Shown: positions 33,755 to 44,066, counted from the first letter of the stretch. The stretch: 64,000 nucleotides of DNA from Acidobacteriota bacterium (GCA_021792795.1 JAJYUB010000008.1:1-64000); one strand, 5' to 3'. Notes: generated by a model not told the origin, from the letters alone. Numbers and translations are program-made.

Positions 33755-34774
33755 ATGGAGTTTCCTCAAGTGGCATCCAACGGCCCTGTCGAACGAAAAG
33801 TCCCGCTTACATTTCAGGAACTGTTGTTTCAACTGCAAGAATTCTGGGCCAGCCGGGGTTGCATTTTGCAGCAGGCGTATGACGTAGAGGTGGGCGCAGG
33901 CACCATGTCGCCGGAGACATTTTTGCGCGTGTTGGGGCCGAAACCGTTCCGCGTGGCATACGCGCAGCCATCGCGTCGACCTGCGGATGGGCGCTATGGG
34001 CAAAATCCGAACCGGCTTTTTAAGCACACGCAACTGCAGGTGATTTTGAAGCCGCCGCCGGAAAATATTCAGGCGCTGTATCTGGAATCGCTGGAAGCCA
34101 TCGGGATCGACCTTCGCCAGCACGATGTGAAATTTGAAGAGGACAATTGGGAGTCGCCGACACTGGGAGCGTGGGGGATTGGCTGGCAGGTGATGCTGGA
34201 CGGACTGGAGATTACGCAGTTCACGTATTTTCAGCAATGCGGCGGCATCGATCTCGACCCCATTGCGGGCGAGATTACCTATGGGCTGGAGCGTATTGCC
34301 GCATTTTTGCAGGATGCGGATTCAATCTACGACATTGCGTGGGCGCGGGAGCCGGACAGCGGCAAGGAAGTTACCTACGGAGAGGTGCGGTTCGCGGAGG
34401 AGGTGCAGTTCTCCGTCTACAATTTTGAGCTAGCCGAGGTCGACAAGCTCTGGCAACACTTCAGTCTGTATGAAGCCGAATGCAAGTCACTGATCGGCGA
34501 GTGGAATCAGAAGATGGAATATCGAGAGAGAATGCACACCCGGCCAATGACGGCGGCGGACGACCTTGTAACAACAGTGGATTCGTCTGTGAGGAATTTT
34601 CCTCTACTACCGGCCTTTGACCTCTGCCTGAAGTGTTCGCACATTTTCAATTTGCTGGACGCGCGCGGCGCGATTTCAGTGACGGAGCGAGTGGGCGTGA
34701 TTGCAAGAATTCGCGCGCTGGCTGTGGCCGTGGCCAAGGCGTTCGCAGCACAACAGATGGTCGCCGCTGCATAG
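33755..34774 (+). CDS. glyQ: Glycyl-tRNA synthetase alpha subunit, with an internal insertion
   Basis: The class II catalytic subunit is clear: [67 protein letters not shown], and [14 protein letters not shown] near the end. Glycine and ATP bind here, but the beta subunit is needed for full activity. Between EAECKSLI and LPAFDLC there are about 37 extra residues (248-284, DNA about 34496-34606) where the family normally has about 6. The insert is hydrophilic and its GC content is lower than in the flanks. The ATG at 33755 lacks a ribosome binding site; GTG at 33770, with GGAG 9 bases before it, is an alternative. Confidence 0.93.
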   Translation: MEFPQVASNGPVERKVPLTFQELLFQLQEFWASRGCILQQAYDVEVGAGTMSPETFLRVLGPKPFRVAYAQPSRRPADGRYGQNPNRLFKHTQLQVILKPPPENIQALYLESLEAIGIDLRQHDVKFEEDNWESPTLGAWGIGWQVMLDGLEITQFTYFQQCGGIDLDPIAGEITYGLERIAAFLQDADSIYDIAWAREPDSGKEVTYGEVRFAEEVQFSVYNFELAEVDKLWQHFSLYEAECKSLIGEWNQKMEYRERMHTRPMTAADDLVTTVDSSVRNFPLLPAFDLCLKCSHIFNLLDARGAISVTERVGVIARIRALAVAVAKAFAAQQMVAAA

Positions 34775-34809
34775 AAATATTCAAGATGAAAGTTTAGGAA
34801 ACGAGTCGC

Positions 34810-37008
34810 ATGCCTGCATTTCTGCTTGAAATTGGATTGGAAGAAATTCCCGCCGGGATGATTGCTGCCGCCCAGGACGAGTTGGCGCAACGCATCGAAA
34901 AGTTGCTGACGCGCGAACGTTTGACGGCGGATGGGCTGCGGGTGACGAGCTATTCCACGCCCCGACGGCTTGCGGTGCTGGTGGAAGGGTTGTTGCCGGG
35001 CCAGCCCGACATGCAAGAAGACATTATCGGGCCAGCGATCAAGGTTGCGTTCAGAGATGGCGCGCCGACTCAGGCGGCGATTGCGTTTGCGAAGAAGTCT
35101 GGCGTCGACGTTTCCACACTCAAGATCATTCAGAACGCAAAGGGTGAGTATGTTTCGGCGACCGTCGATCGGCGCGGGCGTACGGCAGCCGAGGTACTGA
35201 CGGAGGGTCTATCGCCAGAGATCGCTGGAATCTATTGGCCGAAGAGCATGTACTGGCGCGCTGGCAAGCTGGAGCGATTTGTGCGGCCGGTGCGGTGGAT
35301 AGTGGCGCTGCTGGATGATGAAACTTTGCCGCTGGAATTCGCCGGGGTGAGGGCGGGTCGGGTCAGCTACGGGCATCGCGTGCTGCATGGAAATGCGCCG
35401 GTGATGATAAGTGCGCCGCAAGCATATACGAAGACGCTGGCGGCCGCGTATGTCGAGGCGGATCCGGCTGTGCGGCGGGAGCGCATTCGCAAAGCGCTGG
35501 ACAGGGCAACGCGACTGATTCCTGGTGTGCGTTGGCGCGAGGATGAAGACCTGGTGGAGATCGTCACCAACCTGACCGAGTGGCCGGGCGTGATTTTAGG
35601 CAGCTTTGAGGCGAGCTATCTCGACCTGCCGGAGGAAGTGCTGGTGACGGTGATGCGTGGTCATCAGAAATATTTCGCGCTGGAGGACAGCGAAAAGAAA
35701 CTGCTGCCGAATTTTCTGGCGGTATTGAATTTGGAGGTTGATGAGGCGGGAGCTGCGGTGATTCGCCATGGCAACGAGCGGGTACTGCGGGCGAGATTCA
35801 ACGACGCGCGTTTCTTCTGGGATGTAGATCAGAAGATCCCGCTGGTCGATCGCGTGGAGATGCTGAAGAGCGTCACCTTCCAGAAGGATCTGGGCAGTTA
35901 CTGGGACAAGACGGAGCGAAATCGTGCGGTGGCGCGACGGATCATCGACCGATTTGATCCGCCACTGTTCGATTCGGAGATAAAGTTCACAACGTTTTGC
36001 GCGGGAGTGGAACAGGCGGCGTTGCTGGCGAAAACCGATCTGACCACTGAAATGGTGAAGGAATTTACCGAACTGCAAGGCGTGGTCGGCGGGCTGTATG
36101 CGCGGGCGCAGCGGCTGCCGGACGGAGTTGCACGAGCGATTCACGATCATTACAAGCCCGCATCGCAGGAGGACACGATTCCCAGCCTTCCTGCGGGTTC
36201 TGTGGTGTCGCTTGCCGACAAGCTGAGTAACATCGTCGATATGTTTGCCATTGGATTGCAACCGACGGGTTCGAAAGATCCATTTGCTCTGCGCCGCGCG
36301 GGCAATGGAGTGGTTCGTATTCTGGTGGAAACCAAGGCAGTGCGAGATGCTCTGGATTTAGTGGGCGTGGTTGAAGCTGCATTTCCACCGAATACGATGA
36401 ACATAGAGATTACAGAGCCATATAAGAACGTAATAAACTTTATGCTCGACCGGCTTGAATCCTACTTGCGGGAGTCTCGATGTGTCCGTCTTCAGGTGGC
36501 ACGGGCCGTAAGGAACTCAACGGTCGCACATAACAGGCGTGGTGTTGAGTTTCGATGGTTCGACCTCGATGATTTTCGATTTGTCGGTTATGGAAAAATT
36601 GCAGAGTTTGCATCTGTACTGAACGAAGAGATAGGCTCACAGGAAATTTACGCTATTGCGGAACTCCTGAAGAGGACGAAGAACATTTTGCGTCAAGCAC
36701 ATGAGAAGGGGATTTCATATTACAAGGGAGCCTCTCCAACGCCTCATCAGGAACAACCAGAAGAGAAGGAACTTCGCCTTAAGACGAGGGAAATCCAGAA
36801 GGCAATTCAGGACAATTACTGTGCCGGAAAATATCGGGAGGTCATTGCTGCCATCGCTAGCTTGCAGCCTGTGTTGAATGCCTTTTTCGATACTGTCATG
36901 GTCATGGTGGACGATCCCGTTGTCAGAAGCAATCGGCTCACGTTGCTGCACGGCACGGAATACGTGGTTGGCTGGGCGGCGGATTTCTCGGAGTTGGCGT
37001 CAATCTAG
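34810..37008 (+). CDS. glyS: Glycyl-tRNA synthetase beta subunit, divergent C-terminus
   Basis: The 732-residue protein follows glyQ by 35 bases. The first 520 residues match GlyS: FLLEIGLEEIPAGMI, the Glu/Gly-rich ITPKR-like region, YWPKSMYW, LEDSEKKLLPNFLAVLN, and FELQGVVGGLYA-like FTELQGVVGGLYARA. From about residue 530 (near 36400) the wording changes: RESRCVRLQVARAVRNS and VEFRWFDLDDFRFVGYGK replace the usual GFAYD..NAVLA segment, before KRTKNILRQAHEK returns to the family pattern. Base composition drops to about 47% GC over 36421-36900 by my line counts. It ends VVGWAADFSELASI. Confidence 0.9.
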   Translation: MPAFLLEIGLEEIPAGMIAAAQDELAQRIEKLLTRERLTADGLRVTSYSTPRRLAVLVEGLLPGQPDMQEDIIGPAIKVAFRDGAPTQAAIAFAKKSGVDVSTLKIIQNAKGEYVSATVDRRGRTAAEVLTEGLSPEIAGIYWPKSMYWRAGKLERFVRPVRWIVALLDDETLPLEFAGVRAGRVSYGHRVLHGNAPVMISAPQAYTKTLAAAYVEADPAVRRERIRKALDRATRLIPGVRWREDEDLVEIVTNLTEWPGVILGSFEASYLDLPEEVLVTVMRGHQKYFALEDSEKKLLPNFLAVLNLEVDEAGAAVIRHGNERVLRARFNDARFFWDVDQKIPLVDRVEMLKSVTFQKDLGSYWDKTERNRAVARRIIDRFDPPLFDSEIKFTTFCAGVEQAALLAKTDLTTEMVKEFTELQGVVGGLYARAQRLPDGVARAIHDHYKPASQEDTIPSLPAGSVVSLADKLSNIVDMFAIGLQPTGSKDPFALRRAGNGVVRILVETKAVRDALDLVGVVEAAFPPNTMNIEITEPYKNVINFMLDRLESYLRESRCVRLQVARAVRNSTVAHNRRGVEFRWFDLDDFRFVGYGKIAEFASVLNEEIGSQEIYAIAELLKRTKNILRQAHEKGISYYKGASPTPHQEQPEEKELRLKTREIQKAIQDNYCAGKYREVIAAIASLQPVLNAFFDTVMVMVDDPVVRSNRLTLLHGTEYVVGWAADFSELASI

Positions 37009-37048
37009 CTGGCTGAGCGAACGGTTCTTTGTCTGGCGAAGGAAGAAT

Positions 37049-37080
37049 CCCAGGTCTCAAGATCGAGACCTGCGGCACCC
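37049..37080. repeat. Intergenic stem-loop repeat, GGGGCACC family, copy 3
   Basis: CCCAGGTCTC (37049-37058) pairs with GAGACCTGCG (37065-37074), one mismatch, around a six-base loop, followed by GCACCC and a second GGCACCC copy. It lies 40 bases after the glyS stop. Confidence 0.7.
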
Positions 37081-37184
37081 GGCACCCGGGTTTTGCAGTG
37101 TCGTCGTACCGCGAGATGCATGAGCGCCGCCATCGTAAAGGCGCAGGATGGGCACTCAAAGATTTCGCGATATGCGAACAGGAT

Positions 37185-37787
37185 TTAGTTCAGCTTCTGC
37201 AGGCGGGCGATCAGTTTTTGCGCCAGGCTTTCTTCGCTTTCCGTCCACAGCAGGCGAGTTTCCACGCCGCAGTTCTTTTCCACTTGCGTGGTAAAGTCCA
37301 CCAGTTGCTGAATGTTTTTCTTCACGAAAATCTGGTCGTCTTCACGGAGCGGCACGTCGTCGCAGAGAAACGGCGTGTCCAGTCCCATGTCGACGCGGAT
37401 GTGGCCATTCTGCTCGTAGCTGCCGTCGTCGAATTGCGGCCCAAGGCCGACGACGCGCACGACGCGCACTTCTTCTTTCCAGATGGGGTCGAGCAGGCCG
37501 TCGCTCTCCGGGTACCAAAGCTTCCAGGGCAGCTCAAACTCATAAGCACTGTCTTCATGCAGAATTTCCGTGGCTTCGGCGACGGCCTGTTCGGAAGTGG
37601 CAGGCTCCTCGTTTTCGGCAATGTAGACCCGCTGAAATGTGGGCGACTGCTGCCAGTCTAACGGATAGACGGAGGCTGCGGTGACCAGAGGATGGGGGAG
37701 CTGCTGCATCACGCTGACGAGTTTTTCCGGCAGCGACGACAGGCGGAAATTTGGAAACCACAGGCTGTAGAAGAGAGAGTCTGCCAT
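37185..37787 (-). CDS. Conserved hypothetical protein (200 aa)
   Basis: The product begins MADSLFYSLWFPNFRLSSLP, has no signal peptide or membrane segment, and is acidic with many Glu and Asp residues. Stretches such as YEFELPWKLWYPESDGLLDP and MGLDTPFLCDDVPLREDDQI look like a beta-rich globular fold. I do not recognise a family. It is oriented opposite to glyS and divergent from the lptCA gene; the 57-base gap to lptCA should hold both promoters. The open frame continues upstream to 38318 over lptCA, but that part is shadow sequence. The ATG has only a weak GGGA upstream. Confidence 0.65.
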   Translation of the reverse strand: MADSLFYSLWFPNFRLSSLPEKLVSVMQQLPHPLVTAASVYPLDWQQSPTFQRVYIAENEEPATSEQAVAEATEILHEDSAYEFELPWKLWYPESDGLLDPIWKEEVRVVRVVGLGPQFDDGSYEQNGHIRVDMGLDTPFLCDDVPLREDDQIFVKKNIQQLVDFTTQVEKNCGVETRLLWTESEESLAQKLIARLQKLN

Positions 37788-37844
37788 GGTCCCATTGTAG
37801 TGGGTACGCTCTCGGGGAATGGCGCGAAATGAGAAGATGGTGGT

Positions 37845-40385
37845 ATGCGCTGGACAATTGAGAGGCTGCGCCTGGCAATCATCGTGGTGGCGGTGGTGTT
37901 GCTGGTGTCCATCGTAGGCTCGATTTTTTACGGACGCTGGCGGCTTCGCCAGATTGCCCAGGACCTGCCGGGCCGTCTGGGAATCCAGATCCAGCAAACG
38001 ACGCAAGGGTTTGTGCGATTCAGCACAGAGGGCGGCCGCAGGGTCTTTACGCTGCATGCGGCGCACGCGATCAGCTACAAAACGGGCGGGCGGGTGATGC
38101 TGCACGACGTTGAAATCGACATGTACAACCGGCAGAACGACCAGGCCGATACCATCGCCGGAAAAGACTTTGAATACGACCAGGACAGTGAGGTTGTGAT
38201 TGCGCAGGGGGAGGCGCACATCGTTCTGCATTCGCCCCCTCCGGCTCATCCGACATCCGCAAAGAACGCGGAACCGCAGACCATTCACATTACGACGCAC
38301 GGGCTGGTTTTCAACCAAAAAACCGGCGAGGCGACGTGCAGCGGGGAAGTGGATTTTCAGTTTTCAAAATCCACTGGCAAGGCGTTGGGCGCGCAGTATT
38401 TCTCGAAAACCGGGCAATTGATCCTGGAGTCGCAGGTGGTGTTGACGACCCAGATGCAGGACCGTTCCGCGATTGTGCATGCTTCGCATGCGATCTACGA
38501 CCGTCAAGCAGCGCAAGTTCATCTGTTGGAGCCGCGGTACCTTTCCAGCGGTCCCAAGGGGGATGAGCATGGCAGCGCGGGAATGGCAACGATATTTCTA
38601 CGGGCGGACGGTTCGGCAGAAAAGATGGATGCGCAGAATGCGGTGGAGCTGGCCTCCGCCGACGGGACGGGCATACGGTCGGCTGCAATGCAGGTGCATT
38701 TGGACGAACAAAACCAGCCGCAGCAGGCGCATTTTTTGGGCGGCGTACAGTTGACGCAGAATCAGCCGACACAGCAGACGGTCGGAGGCGGGCGTCAGGC
38801 CGTCGTCGACTTTGACGCGAACGGCCACGCCAAGCTGGTCACGCTGGATGGCGAAGTGAATTTTCAGCAGCAGATCGATGCGGACAAGGACCAGCTCCAT
38901 CGCACACTGGCGGCGAACCACCTGGTGCTGCATCTGCGGCCGGGGCAGAGCGGGCCAGTGAAGAACGGGAAAGCGCAGAGCGGCCCGGCGCAGTTGCAGG
39001 AGGCGGAGGCGACCGGCGGCGCGGTGTTTACTTCGCGGAATACGGTTGCGGGTCATCCCGCGCAGGCGACCAGTCTTGCCGCGCGGACGTTGAAGGCGAG
39101 ATTTGTACCCGGAAATGAAATACAGCATCTCGATGGCGTTGGGCAGACGCGGATGCGCATGGTCGCACCCAATGGAGACATCGATACGAGTACCGGAGAT
39201 GTGCTGGCGATCGATTTTGTGACTGGCATGCCAATCGCAGCCGCCGTACCCCATGGCGGGCCGAATGCAACCAATGGCCAATCGATACGATCGGCGGTGC
39301 AGACGGGGCACGTGGTGCTCGATCAGACCTCGGCAAGAAAGACTGGCGCCGCAGGCACGGATGGCGGCCCGCAGATCTCTACCGCGACTGCGGCCCGAGC
39401 AGAGTATGACGGCGTGAACGACACCTTGACGCTGACCGGCGAGCCTGTCTTTCGCGATGCCAGCCTGGAGATGACGGCCGAACGATTCGAAGTGCAACGT
39501 GCGGCTGGAAAAATGCTGGCGACCGGTGGGGTGCAGACGACCGCTTATTCGGGCAATCCGTCGCAGGCGGCGCTGGGGGGGCTGTTGAGCGGAAACCAGC
39601 CTACGCACGTGATTGCCCGGCAGGCGCTGTTGCTGCACGATGCACAGAAGGCCATCTTTACCGGGCAGGCGCGGCTTTGGCAGGGAGGCAATTCCGTGGA
39701 GGCGCCGGTGATTGAGATGTCGCAAAAGATGCAGACGCTGACTGCGTATAGCAACGGGCCCTGCACGGAGTGCGTCCATACCGCGTTCCTGGGTCAGTCG
39801 GCGGGGCCTGCGCAGCAGGGCAGACAGAAGACATCGAAAGCCGGCGAGTCGGGCAATCGCGAACATGACAGTCCCGAAACTGCCAACCGGGAACCTTCGA
39901 CATTTCGTGTGTTGAGCGGACGGCTGCTGTACTCGGATGCGGAACGGAAGGCCAGCTTCTCCGACCACGTGGAGGCGATCAGTTCAAGCGGCAATGTTTT
40001 TGCGGACCAGGCGGAAGTGTTTCTGACGCCCGCGAGTCCTCGTTCCCAGGCGAGGCCAGGGGCCGCGTTGGCGGCAACTGAGAAAAAAACAGCGCCCCAT
40101 AGCAACAATTCACCGCAATCTTCCGTTGAAAGGATTGTCGCCACAGGGCATGTCGTGCTGGAGCAGCCGGGGCGGCGCGGAACCGGGACCCGGCTCGTGT
40201 ATACGGCGAGTGACGGCCATTTCGTGCTGACCGGAGACGGCGCCAACCCTCCCCAGGTGGTGGACTCGATCCAGGGGACCGTGACGGGGCAGGTTCTCAC
40301 GTTTTCCTCGCGGACACAGGCGATAATAGTAAGCGGAACATCCAACGATGCAGCAGTGACCAAGACCCGGGTGCAGAAGAAATAA
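37845..40385 (+). CDS. LptC-LptA fusion, LPS transport periplasmic bridge
   Basis: The 846-residue protein starts with a membrane anchor (about residues 8-29, [20 protein letters not shown]) and an LptC-like domain ([30 protein letters not shown]). It then continues as a chain of OstA/LptA-type beta-jellyroll repeats up to the C-terminus (for example [21 protein letters not shown] and [20 protein letters not shown]). This suggests an inner-membrane-anchored protein that carries LPS along the periplasmic bridge, replacing separate LptC and LptA. A low-complexity segment near residue 660 joins modules. Its TAA overlaps the ATG of lptB (TAATG), which supports the role. Confidence 0.85.
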   Translation: MRWTIERLRLAIIVVAVVLLVSIVGSIFYGRWRLRQIAQDLPGRLGIQIQQTTQGFVRFSTEGGRRVFTLHAAHAISYKTGGRVMLHDVEIDMYNRQNDQADTIAGKDFEYDQDSEVVIAQGEAHIVLHSPPPAHPTSAKNAEPQTIHITTHGLVFNQKTGEATCSGEVDFQFSKSTGKALGAQYFSKTGQLILESQVVLTTQMQDRSAIVHASHAIYDRQAAQVHLLEPRYLSSGPKGDEHGSAGMATIFLRADGSAEKMDAQNAVELASADGTGIRSAAMQVHLDEQNQPQQAHFLGGVQLTQNQPTQQTVGGGRQAVVDFDANGHAKLVTLDGEVNFQQQIDADKDQLHRTLAANHLVLHLRPGQSGPVKNGKAQSGPAQLQEAEATGGAVFTSRNTVAGHPAQATSLAARTLKARFVPGNEIQHLDGVGQTRMRMVAPNGDIDTSTGDVLAIDFVTGMPIAAAVPHGGPNATNGQSIRSAVQTGHVVLDQTSARKTGAAGTDGGPQISTATAARAEYDGVNDTLTLTGEPVFRDASLEMTAERFEVQRAAGKMLATGGVQTTAYSGNPSQAALGGLLSGNQPTHVIARQALLLHDAQKAIFTGQARLWQGGNSVEAPVIEMSQKMQTLTAYSNGPCTECVHTAFLGQSAGPAQQGRQKTSKAGESGNREHDSPETANREPSTFRVLSGRLLYSDAERKASFSDHVEAISSSGNVFADQAEVFLTPASPRSQARPGAALAATEKKTAPHSNNSPQSSVERIVATGHVVLEQPGRRGTGTRLVYTASDGHFVLTGDGANPPQVVDSIQGTVTGQVLTFSSRTQAIIVSGTSNDAAVTKTRVQKK

Positions 40386-41113
40386 TGCAGCGACTGACAA
40401 CCGACCAACTGGCGAAAAACTACCGCGGACGGCAAGTGGTGCGAGGGGTCTGCCTGGAGATCCACAAGGGAGAAGTGGTGGGGCTGCTGGGGCCGAATGG
40501 CGCGGGGAAGACCACGATCTTCTACATGATTGTCGGCCTGGTCGAGCCGGACTCTGGGCGGGTGCTGGTGGGCGACCGTGACATTACGCAGTTGCCCATG
40601 TATCTGCGGGCCCGCAATTTCGGCATCAGTTACCTGCCGCAGGAGCCATCGGTTTTTCGCAAGCTGACGGTTGAAGAAAATATCCTGGCCGTGTTGGAAG
40701 TGCAGCCCGGCGGATGGCAACAGCGGCGGGCGCGCATGGAGCGGTTGATTGAACAGTTGAGCCTGGGCCATGTAAGGAAAACGCGCGGCTATGCACTCTC
40801 TGGCGGGGAGCGCAGACGGGTGGAGATTGCCCGGTGCCTCTCGATCGAGCCGAATTTCATTCTGCTGGACGAACCTTTTTCCGGAATCGACCCGATTGCC
40901 GTGCATGATTTGCAGGACATTATTTTCGATCTGAAGGCCAGCGGATACGGCGTTTTGATTACGGACCACAACGTGCGCGAAACGCTGACGGTCACCGACC
41001 GGGCCTACATCATCAACGAGGGGAAGATTTTTCGCGCTGGAACACCGGAAGAACTCGGCCAGGACCAGGAAGTGCGGCGCGTGTATCTGGGCGAAGGCTT
41101 CACCCTGGGCTAG
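40385..41113 (+). CDS. lptB: LPS export ABC transporter ATP-binding protein
   Basis: The 242-residue ATPase has Walker [10 protein letters not shown], the Q-loop region [18 protein letters not shown], signature LSGGERRR, Walker [14 protein letters not shown] and a switch histidine in ITDHNVRET. The LPQE.S.F.KLTV..N wording and the C-terminal YLGEGF are diagnostic for LptB, which drives LPS extraction with LptF and LptG. No lptFG genes lie in the window. It is translationally coupled to the lptCA fusion by a one-base overlap. Length is normal. Confidence 0.95.
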   Translation: MQRLTTDQLAKNYRGRQVVRGVCLEIHKGEVVGLLGPNGAGKTTIFYMIVGLVEPDSGRVLVGDRDITQLPMYLRARNFGISYLPQEPSVFRKLTVEENILAVLEVQPGGWQQRRARMERLIEQLSLGHVRKTRGYALSGGERRRVEIARCLSIEPNFILLDEPFSGIDPIAVHDLQDIIFDLKASGYGVLITDHNVRETLTVTDRAYIINEGKIFRAGTPEELGQDQEVRRVYLGEGFTLG

Positions 41114-41485
41114 GTCGATTCAGGCCCGAACGTAATGTTGACAGGCTCTATGTCCCTAACGGCCCTGTCGTCATCAAGGCCGGGTTCAAAGAAGGTTTGC
41201 CTATTGCTGGTCTTCTTGGCATGGATGGTTTCTTTGAGCATTTTGTTGTCACATTCAGATACACGGCCTTGGAGTGTGAGCTTGAGCGCGTCTATCAGAC
41301 ATAAAACAGAGATCTGAACCCCAACTGGCCCACCCCCAGCTAACGCTATAAGCAATTTGAGTGCAAATTCCCTAAGTTATACGTGACAAAGTAGATACGC
41401 GGCATTTCCTGCAATCTACCCATAGGAACGAGCCTTGCCCCATGTACACTGGGGTTAACTCTCCACGTCCAACTGGAATTCTGCC
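41114..41485. other. Intergenic region between lptB and rpoN
   Basis: These 372 bases are lower in GC than their neighbours. Two short open frames (81 codons minus at 41110-41355, 60 codons plus at 41135-41317) overlap each other, have no ribosome binding sites and match no family I know. The last 60 bases (GTACACTGGGGTTAACT) should contain the rpoN promoter. No terminator for lptB was recognised. Confidence 0.5.
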
Positions 41486-43309
41486 ATGGCCCTTCTTCAA
41501 CCCCGGCTCAATTTGAAAGTCTCGCAGAAGCAGATTCTGACGCCTGGACTGGTCCAGATGGTCAGCCTGCTGGCCCTGAACAAGCAGGAACTGAGGGAGA
41601 TGATCGATGCCGAGCTTCTAGAGAATCCCGTGTTGGAGGAACTGGAAGAGGCGGTGCCACTGGCGGAGGAGGTCCAAACCCCCGAGGAAGCGGTGCCGGC
41701 CGGCGAGGAAAAAGCTGAAGAGAAAGATCCGTTTGACGAGATCGACTTTGGCTCCTATTTCCAGGACTATCTGGATCCTGGTTATCGCACGCCGCAGAGC
41801 ACCGAGATCAACGAAAAGCCTTCGTTCGAGAATTTTCTCTCCAAGCCCACGACCCTGACCGACCATTTGATCTGGCAGCTGGGCTCGCTGCATTTGACGG
41901 ACGGAGTGCGTGAAGCTGCGGAGCTGGTGATTGGCAACCTGGATGAAGATGGATATCTGACGGCCAGCGATGACGAACTGCTGGCTGTGCTCACCCAGCA
42001 AAGGCCGCAGGAGCGGGCGGGCGTTACGCATGCCGGGGTCGCTTTCAACTCGAATGGCCATAAGGCATTCGTCGGCGTGCAGGCTGACAACGGACCAACT
42101 GAACTGCTCGGCGGGGCCGGGGCCCCGTCGAGCCATGACGCTTTGAATCGCGGGACGAATTCCATGCCCAGCGATGGTGGAAGCGAGTCCGACGGCCTGG
42201 CGCTACCAGAGGAACATTCCCCCACGTTGAAGCGGGACCTTGAAGAGGCGCTGCACATTGTGCGACGGTTCGATCCGGTGGGCATCGCGGCGCGGGATTT
42301 ACGAGAATGTTTGCTGACTCAGCTGGATGTGCGTTCACAGCAGGCCGGCGAATTGGCAGACGGGCTTCGGCTGGCCGCAGCCGCCGACGGCGGCGAGGAC
42401 GATCTGCAGGAGGGCAACGCGCCGCAGGCCGCTCTGCTTCCGGCCAGTCGTCAGAGCGATGCCGATCGGGCGGCAGCGGAGCGAATCCAGTCGGAAGCCA
42501 GCGCGGTCATGGCGCTGGCGCGGCGCATTATCGATGAGTTTCTCCCGCACCTGTTAAAGCGGGACATCCGTGAACTGGCGCGCATTACAGCAAGCCCGCA
42601 GTCCAGAGTGCAGTTGGCGATCGAGTCGATTCGTGCCCTCGACCCCAAGCCGGGCCAGCGGTATAACCGCGAGCAGGTGCGGCTGATCGAGCCCGATGTC
42701 GCCTTCCAGAAGCGCGACGACGAATACGTCATCCTGATCAACGATGAAGAGATGCCGACCTTGCGTTTGAATCAAGGCTATCGCCGCATGTTGAACCAGG
42801 AAGGCACAGAGCGCGAGGTGCGCGAGTATGTGAAGGAGCGCTATCGCTCTGCCATCCAGCTGATGCGCAACATTGAGCAGAGGAAGAACACGATCGTGCG
42901 CACCTGCGAGGTGATTGTGCGCCGCCAGCGCGAATTTCTGGAGCAAGGCATGGACTCGCTGAAGCCGATGATGATCAAGGACGTGGCCGAAGAGATTGGC
43001 GTCCATGCCTCCACGGTGAGCCGGGCGGTCGCCAACAAGTATGTGCATACGCCGCAGGGAGTGTTCGAGTTGCGCTTCTTTTTCTCCGAGGGCGTGAATG
43101 GCCCGGAAGGATCGGACACGCCGCTGTTGCTGCTGAAGCGCAAAGTGAAGAAGATGATTGAAGAGGAAAATTCCAGCAAGCCGCTGACGGACGATGCCAT
43201 CGCCCACCTGCTGCAATCGCAGGGAATTGCAGTGAACCGGCGCACTGTGGCCAAATACCGCGAGGACATGGGAATCCCCAGCACCCACCAGCGCCGCGTC
43301 CGCATCTGA
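41486..43309 (+). CDS. rpoN: RNA polymerase sigma-54 factor, with two insertions
   Basis: The N-terminal region I is standard (LKVSQKQILTPGLVQMVSLLALN), followed by an acidic region II. The DNA-binding end has the helix-turn-helix DVAEEIGVHASTVSRAVANKYV and the RpoN box NRRTVAKYRE. Two stretches break the core-binding domain: about residues 173-248 and 281-340, hydrophilic and low in complexity, which raise the length to 607 compared with about 480 in E. coli. The gene heads a normal rpoN-hpf-rapZ run. A perfect sigma-54 promoter and a sigma-54 activator lie about 5-9 kb downstream. Confidence 0.95.
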   Translation: MALLQPRLNLKVSQKQILTPGLVQMVSLLALNKQELREMIDAELLENPVLEELEEAVPLAEEVQTPEEAVPAGEEKAEEKDPFDEIDFGSYFQDYLDPGYRTPQSTEINEKPSFENFLSKPTTLTDHLIWQLGSLHLTDGVREAAELVIGNLDEDGYLTASDDELLAVLTQQRPQERAGVTHAGVAFNSNGHKAFVGVQADNGPTELLGGAGAPSSHDALNRGTNSMPSDGGSESDGLALPEEHSPTLKRDLEEALHIVRRFDPVGIAARDLRECLLTQLDVRSQQAGELADGLRLAAAADGGEDDLQEGNAPQAALLPASRQSDADRAAAERIQSEASAVMALARRIIDEFLPHLLKRDIRELARITASPQSRVQLAIESIRALDPKPGQRYNREQVRLIEPDVAFQKRDDEYVILINDEEMPTLRLNQGYRRMLNQEGTEREVREYVKERYRSAIQLMRNIEQRKNTIVRTCEVIVRRQREFLEQGMDSLKPMMIKDVAEEIGVHASTVSRAVANKYVHTPQGVFELRFFFSEGVNGPEGSDTPLLLLKRKVKKMIEEENSSKPLTDDAIAHLLQSQGIAVNRRTVAKYREDMGIPSTHQRRVRI

Positions 43310-43353
43310 ATGAATAGTTGGGTCAAACGAAACCAGACTCAGGAGGGACGTGG

Positions 43354-43953
43354 ATGGACTCCGAACTTAGTGGAAGAAACGTGACGGTCACGAAAGACTT
43401 GCGGGCCATGGCGGACGAAAGCCTGGACCGGATTGAGAAAATTGTGGGCCGAGGTTCCAGCGCTCGCATCGTTTTTCGTTCTCAGAAACATCTTTCGATC
43501 GCGGAAGTGACTGTGATTGCCCGCCAACACACTGTGGTTGGCGTGGCCGAGGCGCCAGACCTGACCATTGCCTTGCGGACGGCATTGGAAAAGACGGAGA
43601 AGCAGGCAATTCGCTGGAGAAAAAGCAAGATAGAAAAGAAGCGCCAGGCCAAGTCGATCAGCGCAGTTCTACCCGCGGTCCCTTCAGAAGGGACCGCTCC
43701 GGCGGAAGAGAAACCGCGCGCAGCGGCCGGCAGGAACGGAAAAGCATCGGTATCGGGGAAGAGGAAATCTTCTGGGGTGCATATTGTTCCGGCGCCGGAG
43801 GCGATGGCGCTGAGGCCCATGACCATTGAAGAAGCGGTGAAAGAGGCGGAGTCGGGCAATCGGCAGGTATTTGTCTTTCGCGATTTGGCGGGCGAGGTGA
43901 AAGTGCTGCATTGCGCGGGCGACGGATTGGTGCGGCTGACGGAAGTTTCCTGA
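43354..43953 (+). CDS. hpf: Ribosome hibernation promoting factor (long HPF)
   Basis: The 199-residue protein has the HPF/YfiA N-terminal domain (NVTVTKDLRAMADESLDRI, then VTVIARQHTVVGVAEAPDL) and a C-terminal dimerisation domain (RPMTIEEAVKEAE, QVFVFRDLAGEV, LHCAGDGLVRL). The two are joined by a basic linker. This is the long form, which makes 100S ribosome dimers in stationary phase. The ATG at 43354 has AGGAGGGA 8 bases upstream. It follows rpoN by 44 bases, the usual order, and rapZ follows after a 113-base gap that contains a TACAAT -10-like hexamer. Confidence 0.9.
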   Translation: MDSELSGRNVTVTKDLRAMADESLDRIEKIVGRGSSARIVFRSQKHLSIAEVTVIARQHTVVGVAEAPDLTIALRTALEKTEKQAIRWRKSKIEKKRQAKSISAVLPAVPSEGTAPAEEKPRAAAGRNGKASVSGKRKSSGVHIVPAPEAMALRPMTIEEAVKEAESGNRQVFVFRDLAGEVKVLHCAGDGLVRLTEVS

Positions 43954-44066
43954 CCCGTCGGACATTGCGAAGAATTTTGTCGTTTCTGGGACGCAATTTT
44001 AAACGTACAATCTTGGCTCACGCTCTGCATATCTGAAAAACTTTGCTGCGAAGCGGAAGAGGACCG

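Noticed and set aside
41110-41355. 81-codon minus-strand open frame between lptB and rpoN
   Set aside because: It has no ribosome binding site, overlaps the lptB end and another short open frame, and shows no family pattern.
41420-41436. GGCATTTCCTGC as a sigma-54 promoter before rpoN
   Set aside because: Only 8 bases separate the GG and GC elements; sigma-54 promoters need 10.
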